A stretch of 64,000 nt of DNA from Trichoderma breve (lineage: Eukaryota > Ascomycota > Sordariomycetes > Hypocreales > Hypocreaceae). Where the stretch lies: the NCBI RefSeq assembly GCF_028502605.1, contig NC_079236.1, positions 2,356,001-2,420,000 of the forward strand. Direction: 5' to 3'. Within the stretch, counting starts at the first letter, position 1, and each line of letters opens with the position of its first letter. This document shows positions 32,443 to 44,647 of this stretch, one piece after another. Both the position numbers and the translations under genes were made by a program. A model generated the notes under the pieces. It ran no database searches. It worked only from the letters and a program-made list of their open reading frames with translations, and was not told the DNA's origin.

Positions 32443-34579
32443 ATGAGCGCCCCTGCTGGAAATCCCAATGGCGCTCCGCGGAGCCAAAAGCCCAATCCCC
32501 TGCGTCCTCTTCGGAAGAAGCCTGTCAACCCACTTGTCGCATCATCTCGCAAACCAGGCCCCAAGCCCAATCGACCGCCTGCGAATAGTGCACCATCGAC
32601 TTCAGCGCAAGGCGCCGCGAATGGGGCCAAGCCCAACATTGAAGAGCTACGGAAGCAATATGGCGGATGGAGCGAGCCACCCCCTCCCTATACTTTCAGC
32701 GACATCCCAATTATGACAACCAAGAAAGCTCTCCTCGATGGAATCCGATATCATCTGATGAGATTCTCCCAGACCAAATTGGGAGACAAACCTATTGATC
32801 CGACAGACCAAGACGAATTTGCCAGACCCGTTACGTTACATCGACGTGATGCCCGCCAACCTCCCCCAGGGAGAGCTGTGAAGGAAGAGGAGCCTGAACG
32901 ACCCCCGGTAGATGAGCAAGAAGCAGAAAGACTGGCGCAGATAAAGGCTGAAAGAGAAGCGCAAAGGGCTATCGATCAAGCCAAGATTGCTCCGGTGGCC
33001 AAAGAGGTGGTGCCCAAACGCCCTAAGAAGCAAAAGGAGGAGAAAACAATGTTCAACCGAGCTCCAAAAACATCAGCAGCAAAGAAGGAATCCGATTTGA
33101 GATATGAAGAGGCTCTACCATGGCATCTGGAAGATGCGGATGGGAAAAATGTGTGGGTAGGCAGCTATGTGGCTGCTCTTTCTGAATCAAGTGTTGCATT
33201 CATGATTGACAAGTCGGTTTTCCGAATGATCCCATTGGAGAAATCTTACAAGTTCAACGCCAAACCGCCTTTTCAACCCTTTACGATTGACCAGGCTGAG
33301 GCTTTCATGAATCGCAAGGTTGACGTCGGTCGTTGGGTTATGAAAGATGAAGAGAAGAAGGCTGGCCTGAACGATCTTGAAGCTACGCGGCGGATGTTGT
33401 ACGGCCGGGGTCAAATGATCAAATCAGAGAGTGATACTTTCAAGGCCGCCTCACGCGCGGAGAAGATGGAGCATGATGAACTCGACGTCTCAGGTGATGA
33501 ATTCCAAGATGATGATGAGACCCCACACTTTGAGCGAAACGACGATGAAGATGCAAAAGAGTCCAAAGATCGAATTCGACGTGAGCAGTTGGGAGCGAAT
33601 CTGTTTGGTGAAGGAGATGAGCAAGAAGTGGACAAAGAGCTGCAAGAACAGCTAAGGGAGGAGCTTGAGAGACAAAAATACGGCAAGACCACCAAAAAGG
33701 CTCTCATTAAGAGAGATCGTGAGGAGATATACGAAAGCGACAACTCGAGTTCTAATCCTTGGAGTAGCTCGGTAAATCTACCCCCATGACACATTTGGCG
33801 TAACTTATGACTAACATCCTACCAGAGCGCCGAGGACAGCTCCGACGAGGAGGAGGAAGCCGGAAAAGAGGATGAGAAGAAGGACGGAGACAACAAGGAT
33901 AGTCAGGGCGATGCCAAGGACAAGTCCAAGTTACAAAATGCCAAGGGGTCCACCACTCCACAAGGCAAACAGAAGCTCTCTGAGATGGTGAAGAAAGGAA
34001 AGTCTCTGAAGCGTGCCGGCTCCCCTGCCTTGTCAGAATCAAGCGGCAACGAGTCGACTCGGAAGAAGCAGAAGAAGGCATCTGCCGCGGCTCTCGGAAG
34101 CCGACCAAGCACTCCTGGACTGTCACAAACCACAGTGCGGCGTCCTAAGATTACAGCCGGCTCTGGAAGTGATGGAGAGGTCACTGCGGGTGAGATGTCG
34201 GATGGGGCGATGCAGAAGAAGAAGATTAAGCTTGTTGGCAGCTCAAGGGGAACACCTTCTGCATCTAGAGCTGGCAGTCCAAATCCCGCCCCAGCTGGTA
34301 AGCTACTCACACTCCTCTTTGCTAGATGTCTTTCCATCTTTCTCGTAACTAATAATGGATATCACAGGTGGTTCTTCTCCCCTAACTGGTGGACTGATTG
34401 AGCCATGGGAAATTTTGGAGAAAATACCTGTGGATGGAATAACGATTGGTGAACTCATCGGCTTATTCCAGGGTCGTGTCGGAGATGGACCAGGCCGCAT
34501 GCCCAGAGGGGAATGGATCACACTTGTTAGGCAGCTGTGCGACTTTGGCTCCGATAAACGTTTGCGTCGTAGAAAGTAA
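32443..34579 (+). CDS. TFG1: Transcription initiation factor IIF alpha subunit (Tfg1/RAP74)
   Basis: Three exons: 32443-33771, 33826-34297 and 34368-34579. The introns are 54 and 70 nt. The product is 670 residues. TFIIF binds RNA polymerase II and stabilises the pre-initiation complex and open complex. The N-terminal triple-barrel dimerisation part is seen in LPWHLEDADGKNVWVGSY and FRMIPLEKSYKFNAK. The long middle is charged (Glu/Asp/Lys/Ser). The C-terminal winged helix is encoded by the third exon: EPWEILEKIPVDGITIGEL to RRRK. The first exon read alone ends at 33789 inside the intron, so the spliced form is needed. Divergent from the Cid1-like gene. Confidence 0.92.
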
Positions 34580-34827
34580 TGGCCATATGGAAACTTTCAA
34601 CCAAGGGTGGGAAGATCTCATGATTACTATGCTTGATCAAAGGCCGTTTAGGGGTGAATTAGGAGAATAACAGTTAGTCACAAGCTTTGATGGCGAGATT
34701 CCATCTTTTGTGTTTCTTAAGATAAACGAAAAAGGAAAACGACGGCGCCGACTCGCCGATTATTTTGATGCCAGGCTATATAATCCTAGTTCTCGTAGGG
34801 TATCTCAAATATTGGTACATACTGTTG

Positions 34828-35808
34828 TTACTCATCCATTTGCCATGCATAATCCAGTCCCTTGTTGCGTTCACGCCGATTTAATGCCTTGAACCGCTCT
34901 GCTTCGAGCCCATTACCCCTGTCCACACCATCCCATCGGTATCCTGGTTTGATGCCATATCGATTAGGGGCTGCTGATCCTGAATACACAGGGCGACGTT
35001 TCGAACTCCTGCTTCCTCGGGTTGTGTCTTTCTCAGCCATAAACTGCGTCATAGGATCGTTCCATCTTTGCTGGTCCATCATTTCTCGGTTCATATCCTC
35101 GTCGTCGGCCTTGCGCGCAAAAGTCATGAGCTTGGCATCCTCCAGCTCTTCCCTGCGTCGTCTCGCATTTTCCAGCTGGACCTCGCCCTTGAGAGACTCC
35201 TTGGCAAGTCTCTCTTTTTCCTCAGCCTCGGCAGCTGCACGCCGTGCCTCTGCTCTCTTCATAGATATGTCTATTCGTCGACCGGTGGCATCTCGATAAA
35301 CTGTCTCTTCTTCTTTTGCATTCTTCCGGTGACGTTCGAATTCATCGCGTTCTTCTTGCTGCCGCCGTCTCAACTGTGCCGAGACTGATGCAGCGCTTTG
35401 CAGGCCGGCATGTGTTCCATCGCTCATTTTCACTACGCTTCCATCGCCTTCGACGACCGGCAGCTCATCATCAGCCTCCCTTGCTGCATCGTTTTCGGCA
35501 GCAGCTGAAGCGATGATGGCATCTGCCGCCGCACTGTCATCCTGATTCGGGGCACTCCCACCCTCCCCTACAGTCTTCCAATTGCTCTTCTTTAGCTTCC
35601 GAAATTCGGCTGTGATATTTGAGACAGTCAATGGGCCATCTTCGTCATCAGCGTCTTGTTTGGAGCCTTTGTTCCAGGCTGTGTCATCGTCGTCGTCGGT
35701 GATGAGAAGTCCCGATGGTGCCTTTTCTTGCTTGCGCTTGCGCTTCTTGGATGGCTTTGGATCGGCAACAAGGTATCTAGATGCGAGATAGTTTGATAGA
35801 TCGGCCAT
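34828..35808 (-). CDS. BUD13: Pre-mRNA-splicing factor BUD13/CWC26 (RES complex)
   Basis: Single exon, 326 residues. Bud13 is the scaffold of the RES complex (with Snu17 and Pml1), which helps the spliceosome activate and retains unspliced pre-mRNA. The N-terminus is short and acidic/basic: [13 protein letters not shown], then KKRKRK. The middle is coiled coil (about 150-235). The hallmark C-terminal Bud13 motif is complete: [29 protein letters not shown] and [17 protein letters not shown]. It is convergent with TFG1 and divergent from TRS85. Confidence 0.95.
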   Translation of the reverse strand: MADLSNYLASRYLVADPKPSKKRKRKQEKAPSGLLITDDDDDTAWNKGSKQDADDEDGPLTVSNITAEFRKLKKSNWKTVGEGGSAPNQDDSAAADAIIASAAAENDAAREADDELPVVEGDGSVVKMSDGTHAGLQSAASVSAQLRRRQQEERDEFERHRKNAKEEETVYRDATGRRIDISMKRAEARRAAAEAEEKERLAKESLKGEVQLENARRRREELEDAKLMTFARKADDEDMNREMMDQQRWNDPMTQFMAEKDTTRGSRSSKRRPVYSGSAAPNRYGIKPGYRWDGVDRGNGLEAERFKALNRRERNKGLDYAWQMDE

Positions 35809-36248
35809 AATGTGAAAACGGATTCGAAAGGAGAATTGGAAGAAGAGTCAGAAGAAGATGAAGTAGGAACTATGGGTCGAAGTATAGAGCTGCTGCCACA
35901 AGGTCGCGAATGCTTGTACAGAAAACGGTACTTGGTACTTCGATGCGCTCTGCAGCTAGTACTATGCAGATATCGAAGCTAAACGGAGACCCGTCACCCC
36001 GGTACAGAAATGTGGAGCAATTCTAATAGTAGAAGTCGGGGCTTTGGATATCATGAGCACCGACCGTGGCATTTAATACGTAAGTGACATCTCTCAACGC
36101 ATATGCGCCAGTTCGCTTCGCAAGAGGAATATGCAGAGCCGTATTGCGGCATCCGACGTTTGCGATCCCACTTCAGCCTCTGATTCCGCATGAAGTCTCT
36201 ACCAGCGTGTGAATTGTCTCAGCGGAACCACCGCACCAAGTCGCCTTC
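35809..36248. promoter_or_regulatory. Divergent region between BUD13 and TRS85
   Basis: 440 bp between outward-facing starts. No motif stands out. Confidence 0.4.
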
Positions 36249-38561
36249 ATGCCGCGGCCTCAAGATGAATCGTCTACGGAACCGATTCAGGCGTTGCCCG
36301 CTGCGGCTTCCGCTGCAAAATTCTCTTATATGAGACATTCGACTTCGACCATCGAGCCGTTCCCAACTTCACCTTCCGATTCAACACTTGTCTATCGAAG
36401 ATCGACTGCCGCCTCCCTATACGCCTCTACGCTGTCGCCACCAGGCTCAAGATCCATGTCACCGGCAGGGCGAGGATCTCCTTCACGAGTTCTCTCAGGC
36501 ACTGTTTTTGATATTGGTCAAAACCGTGGATTACCAGACAACGTCGGGGATGACCCGGGCGAACCATTGAACTTAATCCTAAAGTCGTTTGTGCCTCATG
36601 TGGCTGTCTATGCCTCACGGGACACGGAGGCTTTAATAGGCGAAAAAGGATTTCAACATGGACTGTGGGAGCTATTGCGCCCGTTTGGTGAGAATATCCA
36701 GGGCAAGGTCAATATTAGGGACAGCAACGGCGTTGGACGAATAGTTGAGGATTTTTCTATACGATTTACACGATTCGGCGGAAACATAGAGCGCCCAGAT
36801 GCCCTGTCGGCGGGATCTCAGCAAACACAGGCGCCTCGAAGTCAGAATGGAGCACAAGAGAAAACTGCCGGAAACCGGTCGGCCTTGAACGATATTGAGG
36901 CTGTTGTTGAGCGTCATCTCTCGTATGCAGAGGAATCATTCCTCGGAATGCCACATCAGAGTATCATGACTAAAAATGGCTCTGATTCTGAGACGGCTTC
37001 TCCATACTATGCTTTATATTTACGACGACTCTTGTCGGGGCTACCGATCTCGGCACATGAAACGTTTGCCCATCCTGTTGCTTGCATCATAGCTATTAGC
37101 TCCCGCAATCCGGCCCCAATCGAAGAACTGCGGCGACTCTATACTGAAACCAGCCAAGGCGAGAAGAAATTGCCTTCATGGGTAGATGGAGACTATTTGA
37201 GGTACTATGTTCTGGTTCACGACGAAGAGAACGACGATATTGCAAGGTCCATGGCATTGTTTGAGCAGATGAAACGACATCTAGGACTTCATTGTCATTT
37301 GTTACGGCTACGATGTAGTCAGAGTGTGGAAACCGATGATGACAGCATCCCTCTTCCCCGAAGTGATTGGATGTCTGCTGCCGAAGAGTTGGCAGAAATC
37401 CGCCGAAGTGAAAATGACGAAGACTTTGAGGATCCGTCGCGGTACATATTTGAATCCGATGCGACTGCTATACGCACGTTTATCCGCGAAATGGTAATGC
37501 AATCCATTATCCCTACAATGGAGCGGCACGCCACTATTTGGAACGACCAAGTAGCCTCCAAACGCAAGGGAATAACAGGAAGGTTTATGAGTTTATCAAA
37601 GAGATGGACAGGGTTTGGCACTAATTCACGATCTTCCTCCAGCGGCACCAGCACCAGCAAAGACGGCTACGATCCCTCTGGATTCTACAGGGCCGATACA
37701 TCAGAAGCCATCATGCGAAAGCTAGCTGATTTTGCCTTTATGCTGCGCGACTGGAGATTGGCTCATTCCACATACGATCTACTGCGATCCGACTTTAGTG
37801 AATCTAAAGCTTGGAAATACCACGCCGCGACTAATGAAATGGCAGCTCTTAGTCTTCTTTTAATGCCACAGCAGTTGACCTCTAAGAGCCGCGCGGAAAC
37901 TGTGGACCAAATGCTAGAGTCAGCATTCTACTCATATAATACACGGTGTAGCTCTCCATACGGGGCGACAAGAACTTTGATATTGGCTCAAGAGCTCCTG
38001 CGACTAAGGGGAGGATCCAGTATTGATGATGCCGCACGATGGTGTACCCGTCTACTCGAATCAAAGATTCTAGGCAATATCGGCGATGCGCTACTCAAGG
38101 AGCGGTTGGCTATTTGCTATGCCTCCAAGCAGGGCGTTGGCAGCTGGAGCTGGGGAAGCCGACGGCGGAAATCGGCTGCTTGGAGCGTCTTTGCAGCTAG
38201 AGCTTGGGCTCAACAGTCCAAGCATATCCCTGCCCAACGATGTCTCAATGAAGCCAAGAGAATGTACGAAACGTTGCCTCATGGCCATGGCATATCACAG
38301 TTCGCCATCGCTCGGGAGACCATGGATTCGCTGCAACACGAACTAACGGAGAAGTTGGAGTTCCCGGCTGGGCACGATAGGGGTATATCGGAAGATGCTA
38401 TTGATGATGGGATAGATGAGGAAAGCGAGGCATTAACAGATATGCGCTCGAGGAGAGCAAGCAATCTAGCCCGAGACCGGACTTTGGAGACGGCACCCCT
38501 ACACAACGAGGAAATGAGCAAAGATACCAATGAAGAAATAGATAAAGAGGGCTTTGAATAG
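36249..38561 (+). CDS. TRS85: TRAPP complex subunit Trs85 (TRAPPC8-like)
   Basis: Single exon, 770 residues. Trs85 defines TRAPPIII, the GEF complex for Ypt1/Rab1 acting in autophagy and Golgi traffic. The first 95 residues are Ser/Pro/Thr-rich. The conserved part starts LILKSFVPHVAVYASRDTE, continues KGFQHGLWELLRPFGENI and SIRFTRFGG, and includes SHPVACIIAISS-like AHPVACIIAISSRNP. The helical repeat region follows (about 440-680), for example KLADFAFMLRDWRLAHSTY. The tail after about 700 is acidic and low in complexity. Length is near that of filamentous fungal homologues. Confidence 0.9.
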   Translation: MPRPQDESSTEPIQALPAAASAAKFSYMRHSTSTIEPFPTSPSDSTLVYRRSTAASLYASTLSPPGSRSMSPAGRGSPSRVLSGTVFDIGQNRGLPDNVGDDPGEPLNLILKSFVPHVAVYASRDTEALIGEKGFQHGLWELLRPFGENIQGKVNIRDSNGVGRIVEDFSIRFTRFGGNIERPDALSAGSQQTQAPRSQNGAQEKTAGNRSALNDIEAVVERHLSYAEESFLGMPHQSIMTKNGSDSETASPYYALYLRRLLSGLPISAHETFAHPVACIIAISSRNPAPIEELRRLYTETSQGEKKLPSWVDGDYLRYYVLVHDEENDDIARSMALFEQMKRHLGLHCHLLRLRCSQSVETDDDSIPLPRSDWMSAAEELAEIRRSENDEDFEDPSRYIFESDATAIRTFIREMVMQSIIPTMERHATIWNDQVASKRKGITGRFMSLSKRWTGFGTNSRSSSSGTSTSKDGYDPSGFYRADTSEAIMRKLADFAFMLRDWRLAHSTYDLLRSDFSESKAWKYHAATNEMAALSLLLMPQQLTSKSRAETVDQMLESAFYSYNTRCSSPYGATRTLILAQELLRLRGGSSIDDAARWCTRLLESKILGNIGDALLKERLAICYASKQGVGSWSWGSRRRKSAAWSVFAARAWAQQSKHIPAQRCLNEAKRMYETLPHGHGISQFAIARETMDSLQHELTEKLEFPAGHDRGISEDAIDDGIDEESEALTDMRSRRASNLARDRTLETAPLHNEEMSKDTNEEIDKEGFE

Positions 38562-39273
38562 GACAATGGGAATGGATTGGTTATGAAGGAGATCAAAGGA
38601 TTTAGCCACGAGCGTTGAAGGATGTGAGCGGTTGGAAGTGTTTTGTCTTTGTCTACCCTTGGCAACTAGCTGGTGTGGTAATGGACGGCGACTAATGAGG
38701 CGATTCGCTTTAGCGATCCTGTATCTATAGGTTCAGCGTGTAGATGAATGGAAGGCAGGCCTTTCGTTGGGTTTATGAATACTAAGACGATGTGAAAAAT
38801 GCATAATCTCAGGTGGTTCACATGAATAGGCTGTCGTCTACCATGCAAGTCTTGGTAATTTATATGGTTTATAGATGGTTATAAGAGTACATGCATTCTG
38901 GCATAAAATACAATAGCAGAAATATTTTAGAAAGCAAATCATCGAAGAAAGACATCAGTCGCTGGAGTTGACATATTTAGAGATTGATGAATACCAGTAG
39001 TAGTAACATCGCTGGGTCTTGAAATCACATGCTCCCCAAATCATCGGGCACTAAACTCGGGTGCCTTAGCGGCATCTCTCGCACTAACGACTAACAATCC
39101 CAGAACCATCATCACGCCAGATCAACTCCCGTCAACAACTTCATCTTGGTCGCGAGACACCAGAAGTGAAATTCCTCTGCCAATGTCGCCATAACCGAGC
39201 AGCGATATACTCTAGATATAATTTCGACGTTTAAAGAAACAAATAGCCGTCGTCGTTCGCGTTGGGAATCGAA
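38562..39273. other. Intergenic region between TRS85 and CHM7
   Basis: 712 bp, tandem orientation. AT-rich downstream of TRS85, no gene recognised. Confidence 0.4.
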
Positions 39274-40693
39274 ATGGGCGAGCTCTCCGATTACCTCGTC
39301 CAGAACGACCCCAACTTCCGCAAGTAAGCAGATACCCATTGTGATTTCACTGCACGTTTGTCCCATATTGATGATGCACGACACTAACAGGCTTGATAGG
39401 GCCCGGCTTCCTGCTCTGTACTCCGATTTCCGATCGCAAAAGACGCTGAATCCGGATGGCTACCAAGCAAACGTCTCTGCTTGGCTACTGGCCCTGGCGC
39501 GGTTAGCATCTGATGGGCTATTGTCCCGCCAGGGTTCCAAATCTAGCGCCCTCGTGTTTGACCTCGACGAGTCGCTACGACGGTCGCTAGATAGCAAGCA
39601 GTTTGGCCAGCCTTTGGCGCTGGGTACTGTGATAAACGAAGCGCTGGCGCAGAAAGATCTGATTCCGCTCCAGAGCTTCTTACAATCTAATCAGAGCATA
39701 TATCAACAGAGCTGGTCGCAGGTGCCGTGGAATGTGATGGGATGGGCCCTACGTCAGCTCGGAGTTACCGATCCCTCTCGAGGTGAAGACAAGATACCCA
39801 AGGGCAACTATGTTGTCATGAAGAATGTAGAAACAGCCAGCCGGGAGCTGGGGGAGAGGATCGCTGAAAAAGCACCAAGATACGACCGAGTCTTTACAAA
39901 AGGCCAATTCCAAGCATTAGTTACATCAGTTCTGGCCGAGGAACAGCGGCTATCTGATACGGACACTGACGTATTGCTGAAGTTCCTATCTCGAGACAAA
40001 GATATGATTGAATACGATGGCAAAACCATCCGCATCAGAGGAAGTGGCGAAGAAAGGGGGATTACGGAAGAAGATTCTTCTATTGCATCTATAAAGGAGC
40101 TGGCGAGCAACTTGGAACATCAGATTGATCTTCTTAACGGGCGGATTGATGAGCTCGATCAAGAGGCAAGAAATGCCGTCCTGCGCAAAAACCGTGTCGC
40201 CGCCTTGGCAGCGCTCAAGTCAAAAAAGCGAGCCGAATCTTCCTTATCCACACGCTATGCAACTCTCCATCAGCTGGAAGAAGTTGCGTCCAAACTGCAG
40301 CAAGCTTCCGACCAGGTTCAGTTGGTAAAGGTTATGGAATCATCTGCTAATGCGCTGGAGAGCCTAAATACTCAGATTGGTAGTGCGGACAAGGTTGAAA
40401 ACACCATGGACCGTCTCAGAGACCAAATGAGCGCAACAGACGAAATCACAGCCATATTGGCCGAGCCTACAGGCATGGTCGTGGATGAAGAAGAGATAGA
40501 CGAAGAGCTTGAAGCTATGGAGAGAGAACAGAATAAGGAGGAGGAAGAGAAGCAGCGCCGCAAAGATGAGGCCAAAGAAGCTTCCAAGGCTATGAAAGAT
40601 TTGGACGAGCTTCCATCAGTCCCATCTGAGAGAATAGGGGCCGAATCGCCGACTAGAGCAACGGGCATTGGCAGGCTGACGCTGGATGGTTGA
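39274..40693 (+). CDS. CHM7: ESCRT-III family protein Chm7/CHMP7
   Basis: Two exons, 39274-39323 and 39400-40693, giving 447 residues. The intron 39324-39399 contains CTAAC immediately before a nearer AG; the AG at 39398-39399 is used because the nearer one is too close to the branch. Residues 1-200 form the N-terminal winged-helix part (MGELSDYLVQNDPNFRKA, WNVMGWALRQLG). Residues 230-400 are the Snf7 helical core (LNGRIDELDQEARNAVL, RKNRVAALAALKSKKRAE). The end is charged. CHMP7 recruits ESCRT-III to the nuclear envelope for sealing and quality control. Confidence 0.9.
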
Positions 40694-41014
40694 GGCGAAG
40701 AAAAGCAGAATGGAAGGGTATGAATTAATATTCGGGACATTTCGTGGGTTGGCAGTATCCTGATTCTACTTGCAGAGCATGAGCACTGGGCGTATTAGTT
40801 GATTCATATATATCATAATGGGATAACAGCGGGATCAATTAAATATTTTGTTTCAGTCACAGTATTACAGTATTAGGGAATGGCTTGTCAATCTCGTGAA
40901 ATAGCAACCCCTTGCAGGGAAGCTGCGCTATGATGTTTCATTATATTCATCATGTCCAGCTGGCTATGCTCAAGTCAGATGTACAAATTAGTTATTAACA
41001 GAATATGTATATGT
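40694..41014. other. Convergent 3' region between CHM7 and RAD18
   Basis: 321 bp of AT-rich 3' sequence. Nothing recognised. Confidence 0.45.
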
Positions 41015-42412
41015 TTAGTATCTTTCTGCTTCCGCTATACTCCTTGTATTCGACGCATCTGCGGGTGGTGTTGGGTTTATCGGCTGCTGTGAAACATCTA
41101 GAGACATGGGATAAACCTGAGAGGAAGTCAACAACTCCACGTTTGGCGTAATTTCGGGTCCTTCTCCTTCTGGTCGAGCCGATGTGTCACCGCCAGGTGG
41201 TTGAGAAGATGAAATGACCATCAGATCTGGAGGTTGATTTACTGAACTCTGTGCCTGGTCGCCAGTCACTTGTTCAGCTTCTTCCGTCTTCTTCTTTGCC
41301 TCAAGTCGACTTTTCCGAGCACTCGCAATCAGATCTTTGAAAGAAGTATCATGCTTAGCTGCCCAAGCCGCTCCATCAAATTCCTTGTCTTTTATTACCG
41401 CCGCAGTTTGGATGGCTCGGCCTGTAGTTGGTGCTCGGCCGCCCTGGGTCCGCTCCCAGCCTTCCAAATCATGAAGCAACTCTGAACGCTTCTTCGGGAT
41501 AGCAGCATCGCAGTTTGCGTTCCATAATGTTAGCCACTCTTTATGGCGCTTTTCCAGGAGAATGCGGGGCCCTTGGTTAGAGATGCCCAAGTCCGCCATT
41601 TTCTTTCGCAGTGCTTGTTCTTTCAACATGGAATAGTTGAGGGGAGGTAGCCTTTCTAGCGTCTTTTGCTGTCTCCGATGAGACTGTCCAAAGGAAAACG
41701 TAGTGTCAGAGTTGGTGGTATTATTGGAACTGTTTGCTGCTGACGGACCGGGACAGGATTCCAAATGTCCAAACACCTGCCACTCTTTCATCTTTTTGTT
41801 GCAGGAGGGACAGGGCACAAGGCCGCTCGCTACGTGAGTGTATCGTCAGCAGAGTGGTTGAAGAAGTACATTTGTGTCTTTAAACTTACGAGCTTCTGGT
41901 ACATATTCTTCGTCATCATCGTCGTTATTTGAATCAGGGACAACCTGATCTTCAACTTCCTGAACTGGGATAGCTGCCACTGACTGTTCCCCTCTGCTTT
42001 TGTTCAATCTAGCCGATGTGCGCAATCGCTTTGGTTCGTGAGGCTCGTGTATATCGGACGACATCTCAACGGCTTTCCTTTTCGGTGATTGACTCCTATT
42101 TCGCTGATCCCGCGCAAGATTCAGCGCAGCCGTCCGCACCTTGGAAAATGCTTCCACTGTTTCTTCCATCGACCAGTTGCTTCGAAGCTTGAGCTCTTGT
42201 TCTGTCGCACGACACATTGGGCATTTGCCGTCGTTAGAGAGGGCTCTCCGGATGCAGAGTGAGCAGAATGTATGCGAACATGATGTGATCATGGGTGTCT
42301 TGTAAAAGTCTTTGCATACTTGGCAGCGCAGGGCGGCTTCCACGGCTGCGAAGCCAGACAACGGCGTCGAAAGCCAGTCGGTCGAATCTGGAACATCGTC
42401 GGAGGAGGCCAT
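41015..42412 (-). CDS. RAD18: Postreplication repair E3 ubiquitin ligase Rad18
   Basis: Two exons, 42412-41890 and 41829-41015, with a 60-nt intron. The product is 445 residues. Rad18 with Rad6 monoubiquitinates PCNA and opens translesion synthesis. The N-terminal RING (about 30-68) reads [37 protein letters not shown]4-type zinc finger (about 179-202) reads [10 protein letters not shown] with HLESC. A SAP segment follows (about 230-270): [19 protein letters not shown]. The upstream frame is open far beyond the chosen Met, but [16 protein letters not shown] is the family start. It is head to head with POL32. Confidence 0.95.
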
Positions 42413-42883
42413 CCAGGCGAGCAATTCCTGACTGATTATCCAAAAGAGTAATGCGATTTCTCTTTGTTGGGTATGTTTAGTCAAACACAATTGGCTGCAA
42501 GAGTGGCGACAGATTATTCTCAAACATGGAGCAGCGGCGCTGAACAGAGAGAGAAGGCTGACGGTTAACGACCAGGATTCAAAACTGGTCCAGAATGCGC
42601 CGGCGTCGCGACTGACGCGTTGATGGGGCATGAAATTTATGGTTAGATGAATATATACAGACTAGATGCATATTAAATCTGCCGTAGAGGCAGTCCCTCA
42701 AGGTCGTCTGTCTGCCCTAAAGCGGTATATATGCATCAAAGCGATTAATAGCTATTGGTAGGCACGTGAGTTCGTGTTAAGTGCTGAACGCGTGGGGACC
42801 AAATCAGAGGCAAGCTTGATATCAGGTCGAGACTGTGAGCTTGCATATGCCATCGTACGGAGTGATCTGACAAACAAACAATC
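42413..42883. promoter_or_regulatory. Shared RAD18/POL32 divergent promoter with two ACGCGT boxes
   Basis: 471 bp between outward-facing starts. ACGCGT occurs at 42615-42620 and 42788-42793. This is the MluI cell-cycle box bound by MBF in yeasts, which drives G1/S genes. That it works so here is inferred. Confidence 0.6.
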
Positions 42884-44442
42884 ATGGATGATGCCAAAAA
42901 GTACCTTTCAGACCGACTCTTGAGTGAAGAGGTGCCGGTATGTATAAATGCATCTGCCAATTGCTGCAAATCCTGCTGATAATTGCTAATCTGAGAATCG
43001 GTGCTTGGTGTAGGTGACATATCGCCTGCTGAGCAGGGTGCTCAACATTCGGGTCAATGTTGCTAAACAGTAATTCGAGTTCCCGCCCAATTCTAAGGTC
43101 ATTGGTTTCTAATATGCAAACTAGGAAGCTCTATGAATTTCACCAGAGTCAAAATGCTTCCAAAGCAGATTCAATCCATGCTACCTACTTAATCTATGGC
43201 TCCAAAACGGAACACAAGCAGCCAGAGACTGGCGATACTGACATGGACAACTCCGTACCAGAGCCCGAGCCTCTTTCCGACTATGCGCCTACTAAAACAG
43301 TGACAATAGTAGCTGAAGAAAACCTCAAAGGTCTGAAATATGGTAATCCATGCCAGTGGCAACCATGCTAATAGTTCATGTAGATGCGCTAGCTGAATAT
43401 GAAGAAGTCACTTCTTTCCACATCTACAGTCTAGCTCCCTTTCCTCAAAGAGATCTCGCACTACTATCCGATGTTTCAAAATCACTATCTGAGTACAGGA
43501 AGATTGAAGATGCAGCAAAAACTCTGGATACCTATGGAATAATTGCCAATCCTCAAGCACGCAGAAAAGACCGAAAGGGACGCCCACCCGTTCCAACCCC
43601 GGCCCCGACTGCTTCTGCTCCTAAGAATGTCAAGCAAGAGGCACCACCAACTCTCTCAAAGCCCAGCCAACCAGAAAAAGTCAAGCAAGAGGTCAAAGAA
43701 GTTTCATCTGCCGAGGCTACCCCGTCATCCAGCGCTGGGAAGAAGCCTCCTGCGACTCTAAAGCGGGGTGCCTCTGGAGGTATCATGCAGTCCTTTGCCA
43801 AGGCAGCAGCGAAGCCCCCCAAACCGAAGCCCGAGCCTAAACCCAAGGAAGAAGATACCAGTATGGCCCTATCTGATGATGGCGAAGCCGACGACGAGGA
43901 TCTTCCTACTTCGAAGTCTATCGATCTGGAGGCCCTGAAAAGGACAAGAAAACAACGTGAAGAGGAGCTTATGCGCATGATGGAGGATGCTGATGACGAT
44001 ATAAAGGAGGCTAAGAAGGAAGACGAGCAATCAGACGAAGAAATGGAAGAGCCCTCTGAGGCGGAGCCTGAACCGGAGCCGGAACCAGAACAGCAACCTA
44101 AAGAGGAGAAAGAGCCTACAGAGGTGATATCGAATTCTGGTGATGGCCGCCGGAGAGGCAAACGACGGGTCATGAAGAAGAAGCGCATATTGGATGACCA
44201 AGGATATATGGGTAAGGTTTCTTGGACATGTTTGCGCTGAAGATTTGCTAATTCCACGTAAAGTAACTATCCAGGAGGCTGCGTGGGAGTCTTTCTCAGA
44301 AGACGAAGCCCCCCCACCAGCGGCCACGAAACCGACGCCTGCATCAACTCCCGCCGCTTCATCCACTCAGAAATCCAAGAAGGCAGCAGCTCCAAAGAGC
44401 GGAAGTCAAGGCAGCATCATGTCATTCTTTGCTAAGAAATAG
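42884..44442 (+). CDS. POL32: DNA polymerase delta subunit 3 (Pol32/Cdc27)
   Basis: Five exons: 42884-42937, 43014-43069, 43125-43330, 43384-44211 and 44264-44442, giving 440 residues. The third intron has an alternative in-frame donor 12 nt later (GTAATC at 43343), which would make 444 residues. GTCTGA at 43331 aligns better with the family (ENLKDALAEYEEVTS without a gap). N-terminal winged-helix part: KKYLSDRLLSEE, VTYRLLSRVLNI, SFHIYSLAP. The long middle is charged (Pro/Glu/Lys). The C-terminus has VTIQEAAWESFSEDE and the PCNA-binding PIP box QGSIMSFFAKK. Subunit of Pol delta and Pol zeta. Head to head with RAD18. Confidence 0.92.
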
Positions 44443-44647
44443 CAGCATATCGGTACCACTTTAGACAAGCATATTAGAAGAGATAGAGCTCTTTGTTTAT
44501 TTTATGTTTTATTGACACATGATGAGCTTCATACTGGGGAGAAGCTATACAGCATTCCAGCGACTCTTGAAATGTGTCTGTACGGGTATAGAGTTGAAGT
44601 AACCTTTTTCATTGTATCTTACTTGCTTGAATTTATAAAGGTCGAGT

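Noticed and set aside
33411..33794. Ser-rich minus-strand frame opposite TFG1
   Set aside because: It is the antisense of an acidic low-complexity region.
43553..44257. 234-codon minus-strand frame opposite POL32
   Set aside because: It is the antisense of a Glu/Lys/Pro-rich exon, giving Ser/Phe/Gly runs, with no domain.
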